The position numbers and the translations under genes were made by a program. Positions 61,026-64,000 of a stretch of DNA of 64,000 nucleotides are shown here, piece after piece. How positions within the stretch are numbered: the stretch's first letter is position 1; the number at the start of each line of letters is the position of its first letter. Below the pieces are notes generated by a model, which saw only the letters and a program-made list of their open reading frames with translations, had not been told where the DNA came from and searched no databases. The stretch comes from Serilophus lunatus (Eukaryota; Chordata; Aves; Passeriformes; Eurylaimidae): NCBI GenBank assembly GCA_013399895.1, contig VXBA01005714.1, forward strand, positions 117,186 to 181,185, in the 5' to 3' direction.

Positions 61026-61116
61026 GAGCGTGTGGCTCCGTTTCTGTGCGGGGGTGTCCCCACGCTGAGCCCCGGGGGTGTCCCCTGTGCTGACAGGCTG
61101 TGTGTGTCCCTCGCAG

Positions 61117-61529
61117 GTCTGCGGCGCACGCCCAGCCGGCTGTCGGGGCTCAGCACGGCCGGGGCCCTGCCCAGCCCCGCTGGTCCCACACTGAGCTGTG
61201 AGCTCCAGGAGTGTCCCTTCTGTGCCACCCTCCTGGATGACCCCGACCTCGCCCTCAGCGACTCCGAGAGCTGCGACTCCGACGGCAACGGCGTCTACGA
61301 GTTCACGCAGGACCTGCGGCACGGGGACCAGCGCGACCAGCTCCAGCAGCACAGGGGCAGGAGGAGGAGGAAGAAGAGGAAGGCCAAGGAGAGGAGCAAG
61401 GTGATGCAGCTCTGGAAGGCTTTTGGAAGCAAGCTCAAGAGGATTGTGGACAGCAAGTACTTCAACAGGGGGATCATGATCGCCATCCTCATCAACACGC
61501 TGAGCATGGGCATCGAGTACCACGAGCAG
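61117..61529 (+). CDS. CACNA1H: CACNA1H coding exon: end of I-II linker and IIS1 (probable exon 10)
   Basis: Two bases complete Gly, followed by 137 codons. The distal I-II linker has LRRTPSRLSG, a Cys pair region (CELQECPFC), an acidic serine stretch (LSDSESCDSDGNG) and the family-conserved VYEFTQDLRHGD. Next comes a polybasic run (GRRRRKKRKAKERSK), then SKLKRIVDSKYFNRG leading into IIS1 (IMIAILINTLSMGIEYHEQ). The polybasic run seems more pronounced than in mammalian Cav3.2. The acceptor is gtccctcgcag and the donor CAG|gtgagt. Phase is 1 in, 0 out. The expected next exon, beginning around PEELTNALE, is not in the remaining 2.5 kb. A CR1 copy ends about 90 bases before the acceptor. Confidence 0.95.
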
Positions 61530-64000
61530 GTGAGTGTGGCACTGGCCAAAGGGCAGCCCTGAGGGGTTTTGTGGCTTGGGGTGACTCTCAAAGCCGTGTC
61601 AAAGCAGGGACAAGTGATTTTTGTGCTGTTTGGAGGCACCAAATAGGGCTCAAGGCTTGATCCTGCAGATGTGTGATGAGCAGGAGCATCCTGAGTGTGT
61701 GGAACACTGGAGGGAGGCTGGCAGGGGTGAGGGGTGAGGAGCTGGGCTCTGAGGTGAGCAGAGATTAGATGTGTGTGTGTTGGCCATGTTGGCTGCTTGT
61801 TGGCTGGGAAATGTTCCTGTAAACATGAATTTTTCTGGTGGAATTGCCCCTGTGGGCTGATGGTGGTGGTGCACAATGGACCTTGTAGTGCAGATAACCC
61901 ATGCAGAACTCTCTTCTTTGATCCTGCACCTTTAACTAAAGACTTAAACTATCAGTAAATGCTACAACAGCAAAGAAATGGGATGTTAGCTTCTCCCTGA
62001 AGGCTCCAAAACCTTTAATTTGATCTCTTAGGGTGCAAGTAGATCTTTCTTGTGTTTGGAGGGAGGAAAGAGGAATCATGCTGTTCTTCCCAGTGTCAGT
62101 GTGAACGTGGTGCTGGCAGTGGGGACAGCTTGTCCTTGGTGGCTGATGGGAGCTGGAGGGGCTGTGCAGTGGGAGAGGGAGGTGAGTCATCTGAGTACCT
62201 CCAGTTGGTCTCCCTGGGAAAGTTGTGCTCTTCTGGGCTTTTCTTGCATGGAAAGACTGGTTATTTTTAATTGTTTTCTCAAGACATGCTCCAGAATCTC
62301 TCGTTCTCCCTCAGTATCAGGTGCAGGAAACGGATTCCAGAGGGGTCAGGAGATCCTTGGGCTGATGTTTGAGGAGGTGGGTGCTCAGAGGTTCATCTGG
62401 TGCTCCCCTAAAACCTTCGCTGCAGGATCAGGAACAGGCCAAGGTTATTTATCAAGTTATTTATCTTCTCTTCCATGCTCTGTCCGTTCAGGAGTGAGGA
62501 CGAAAGGCAGACAGAGTAGTGTAGTTCATCCAAAGGCAGGACAGGAGGCTCTGCATCATCTTTTCCATCATTTCCCAAGATTAAGTCCTGCTAAGGACCA
62601 TGACAAACAACCCCCTAGAGTGCTGTTGCTTGATTTTTCTCTCCACTCATGTGTTTTAAACTCCCATATTCTAAACTGAGACATATTTTCTTTCAGAAAA
62701 GCAAGTGCTCAGCTAAAACACCCAAACCTCAGCCCTGCAACAATAAATTGGTTCAGAGATCCAGCAGAGAGTGTCCAAATCCAACAAGGATAGAGCTGTC
62801 ACTGTTCCTGTCTGGTTACTTGTTCCACAACAAGGTTTAAAATTGGGAAATACAGCTTGTCAGTGGCTTCTGAATAGGCCATTCATTTCTCAGGCAGCTG
62901 TATTTCTGCATGGGTACTCTTTTGTCAGGTGGATACAGCTTTGTCAGTCCTTGGATATTGCTGTGATGGGAGCTGGGGGAAAACCTTAGGCAGGCAGCAG
63001 TGAGAAAACCCAGGGATCCCATGGAGTCTGTCCACAATCACTGGGATAAAGGTGAATTGTGATAATTACATCCTTGTTGCTGACAAGGGAAAGCTGTAGC
63101 CAGCAGGTTTATATTGGATTTTACCTTGTAAAAGATTGGCTTTAAACCATCTCGAAGCCAATGGCAAGAAAGATTCCGAAGCTTTTGGCTACAGAGCATC
63201 AGACTCCTGCCAGTACTGCCCAATAAAAGGGAGGAATTTTGAAGTGAAACCTGTAAAAGTTTCTCCCTGTGCCTGCCTGCAAAGTGTCCCTGGGACACAG
63301 CAGGATAACGAGGCCTGGAGCTGTCGGAGCCCAACGTGGTGACACCTCACCAGAGCCTTCTCCTGTCAACAGTGTTCCAGGGGCTGAGGGACTGTCCAAA
63401 AGCAACAGGAAATGGCTCTGGGCTCCCAGACTGTTTGGCAGGATAATCAGGGGCAAAGTGGGGTGAGTTGGGCACCCACAGCCCCCTGGTGTGAGAGTTG
63501 GCTGCAAGGCTCAGGGTGTGGAGATCGGGAGAAGTGAAGTGTCCCAGACCCACAGTGTGGTGTTGGGGTGGAGGGGAGGTGAGAACAGCTCCATTTGGGT
63601 AAAACCATGAGCATTGCCAGGAAAAACAGCTCAATCCCAGCTTTCTGGTTCCTGAGGGGCAGATGCTGCCCAGTGCCCTCCACTGGGACCAGATATGACA
63701 AGGAGAGGAGGTGAGAGCCTTCACCAGGTGTGAGTGTTGCCATTGTCTCCTTCTCCATCAAGAGCAAACCTGGAGGCCATTCCCCAAGGATTTAGGAGTT
63801 ACTTTTTTTCCTTGCTCCCACCAGGCTGTTCAGTGTCACTCCAAGAGCAGCATTGTTCCTGTTGGGCCATAAAACCCTGCACAACAGAATCATGGAATCC
63901 TGGAATGGTTTGGGTTGGAAGGGACCATACATACCATGTCACATGAGCAGGGACATCTTCTCTAGACCAGGTTGCTCCAAGTCCCATCCAGTCTGGCCTT
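61530..64000 (+). other. Start of the intron after the IIS1 exon (partial)
   Basis: A phase-0 intron opening with gtgagt. The exon for the IIS1-S2 loop and IIS2 is not reached. A minus-strand CR1 fragment runs off the window end. No other feature is seen. Confidence 0.85.
63889..64000 (-). mobile_element. CR1 3' fragment cut by the window end
   Basis: On + it starts AATCATGGAATCCTGGAATG, has TTTGGGTTGGAAGGGACCAT and reaches GTCTGGCCTT at the last base. Confidence 0.85.

Larger units (their letters stand above)
56858..61116 (+). other. Intron within the I-II linker
   Basis: A 4.3 kb phase-1 intron with gtaagg donor and tccctcgcag acceptor. It contains a CR1 remnant at 59848-59955 and a longer CR1 copy at 60676-61025 close to the acceptor. 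Short AT-rich stretches near 58380-58480 and 60410-60500 are repeat-free. Confidence 0.9.
1..64000 (+). other. CACNA1H: CACNA1H gene, partial (mid-5' portion)
   Basis: The span behaves as one transcription unit on the + strand. Eight exons with consistent phases (2-0-2-1-2-0-0-1-0 at successive borders) encode 705 codons of a T-type calcium channel, from IS1 to IIS1. Cav3.2 opens near resting potential and carries transient calcium current at the plasma membrane of neurons, endocrine and cardiovascular cells. Cav3.2 is favoured over Cav3.1 by the DGHNVS motif in the IS3-S4 loop (Cav3.1 has Gln in place of His) and by MNYPTILPS, SVHSVYHADCH and VGEHG in the I-II linker. The first coding exon, promoter, repeats II-IV and C-terminus are outside the window. 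Whether the transcript truly starts upstream of base 1 is inferred, because no N-terminal exon was found inside. Confidence 0.92.

Noticed and set aside
22862..61529. Assignment to CACNA1G (Cav3.1) or CACNA1I (Cav3.3)
   Set aside because: DGHNVS before IS4, MMEYS, NYNVC and the linker motifs MNYPTILPS and SVHSVYHADCH fit Cav3.2. Cav3.1 has Gln at the His position.
1..64000. CRISPR array, endogenous retrovirus, intact LINE or bacterial-type operon
   Set aside because: No regularly spaced direct repeats, LTR pairs, reverse transcriptase frames or ribosome-binding-site-led gene strings are visible. Only 3' fragments of CR1 were recognised.

Overview
This window looks like avian nuclear DNA. Its interspersed repeats are almost all 3'-end fragments of CR1 non-LTR retrotransposons, the dominant repeat of bird genomes, and several belong to young-looking families that suggest a passerine; the passerine placement is inference only. 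No bacterial-style operons, RNA genes, CRISPR arrays or intact transposons were seen.

The only gene I can support is the 5'/middle part of CACNA1H (Cav3.2, the alpha-1H pore-forming subunit of a low-voltage-activated T-type calcium channel), transcribed on the + strand. Eight coding exons follow one another with canonical AG/GT borders and matching phases: 22862-22973, 24663-24796, 29655-29752, 34258-34417, 40583-40898, 54161-54253, 56068-56857 and 61117-61529. Together they are 2116 nt, or 705 full codons plus one base completing an upstream codon, with no stop or frameshift. By the mammalian convention (non-coding exon 1, first coding exon 2) these would be exons 3-10; that numbering is an assumption. 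They encode all of repeat I (S1, S2-S3, S3-S4 with the voltage sensor, S5, the extracellular turret, the pore loop with its selectivity glutamate, and S6), then the I-II linker with its gating-brake region and polyhistidine run, and finally segment S1 of repeat II. The paralogue call rests on the Asp-Gly-His motif before IS4 and on linker motifs typical of Cav3.2 rather than Cav3.1 or Cav3.3.

Layout: 1-22861 is intron upstream of the IS1 exon. 22862-61529 holds the eight exons, separated by introns of 1.7, 4.9, 4.5, 6.2, 13.3, 1.8 and 4.3 kb. 61530-64000 is the start of the next intron. The N-terminal coding exon, the promoter, and everything after IIS1 lie outside the window.

The introns hold about 30 CR1 fragments, a 41-unit GGAT microsatellite inside a locally duplicated block, an ATC/ATT-rich tract, small tandem duplications, and several AT-rich repeat-free stretches that could be conserved non-coding elements. 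The most interesting structure is the arrangement of CR1 copies as inverted pairs around exons. A nearly identical inverted pair of about 390 bp flanks the turret exon (40583-40898), and opposed copies bracket the IS1 exon (22862-22973). I did not find a convincing new biological system; the points worth following are architectural and lineage-specific features of this channel gene.
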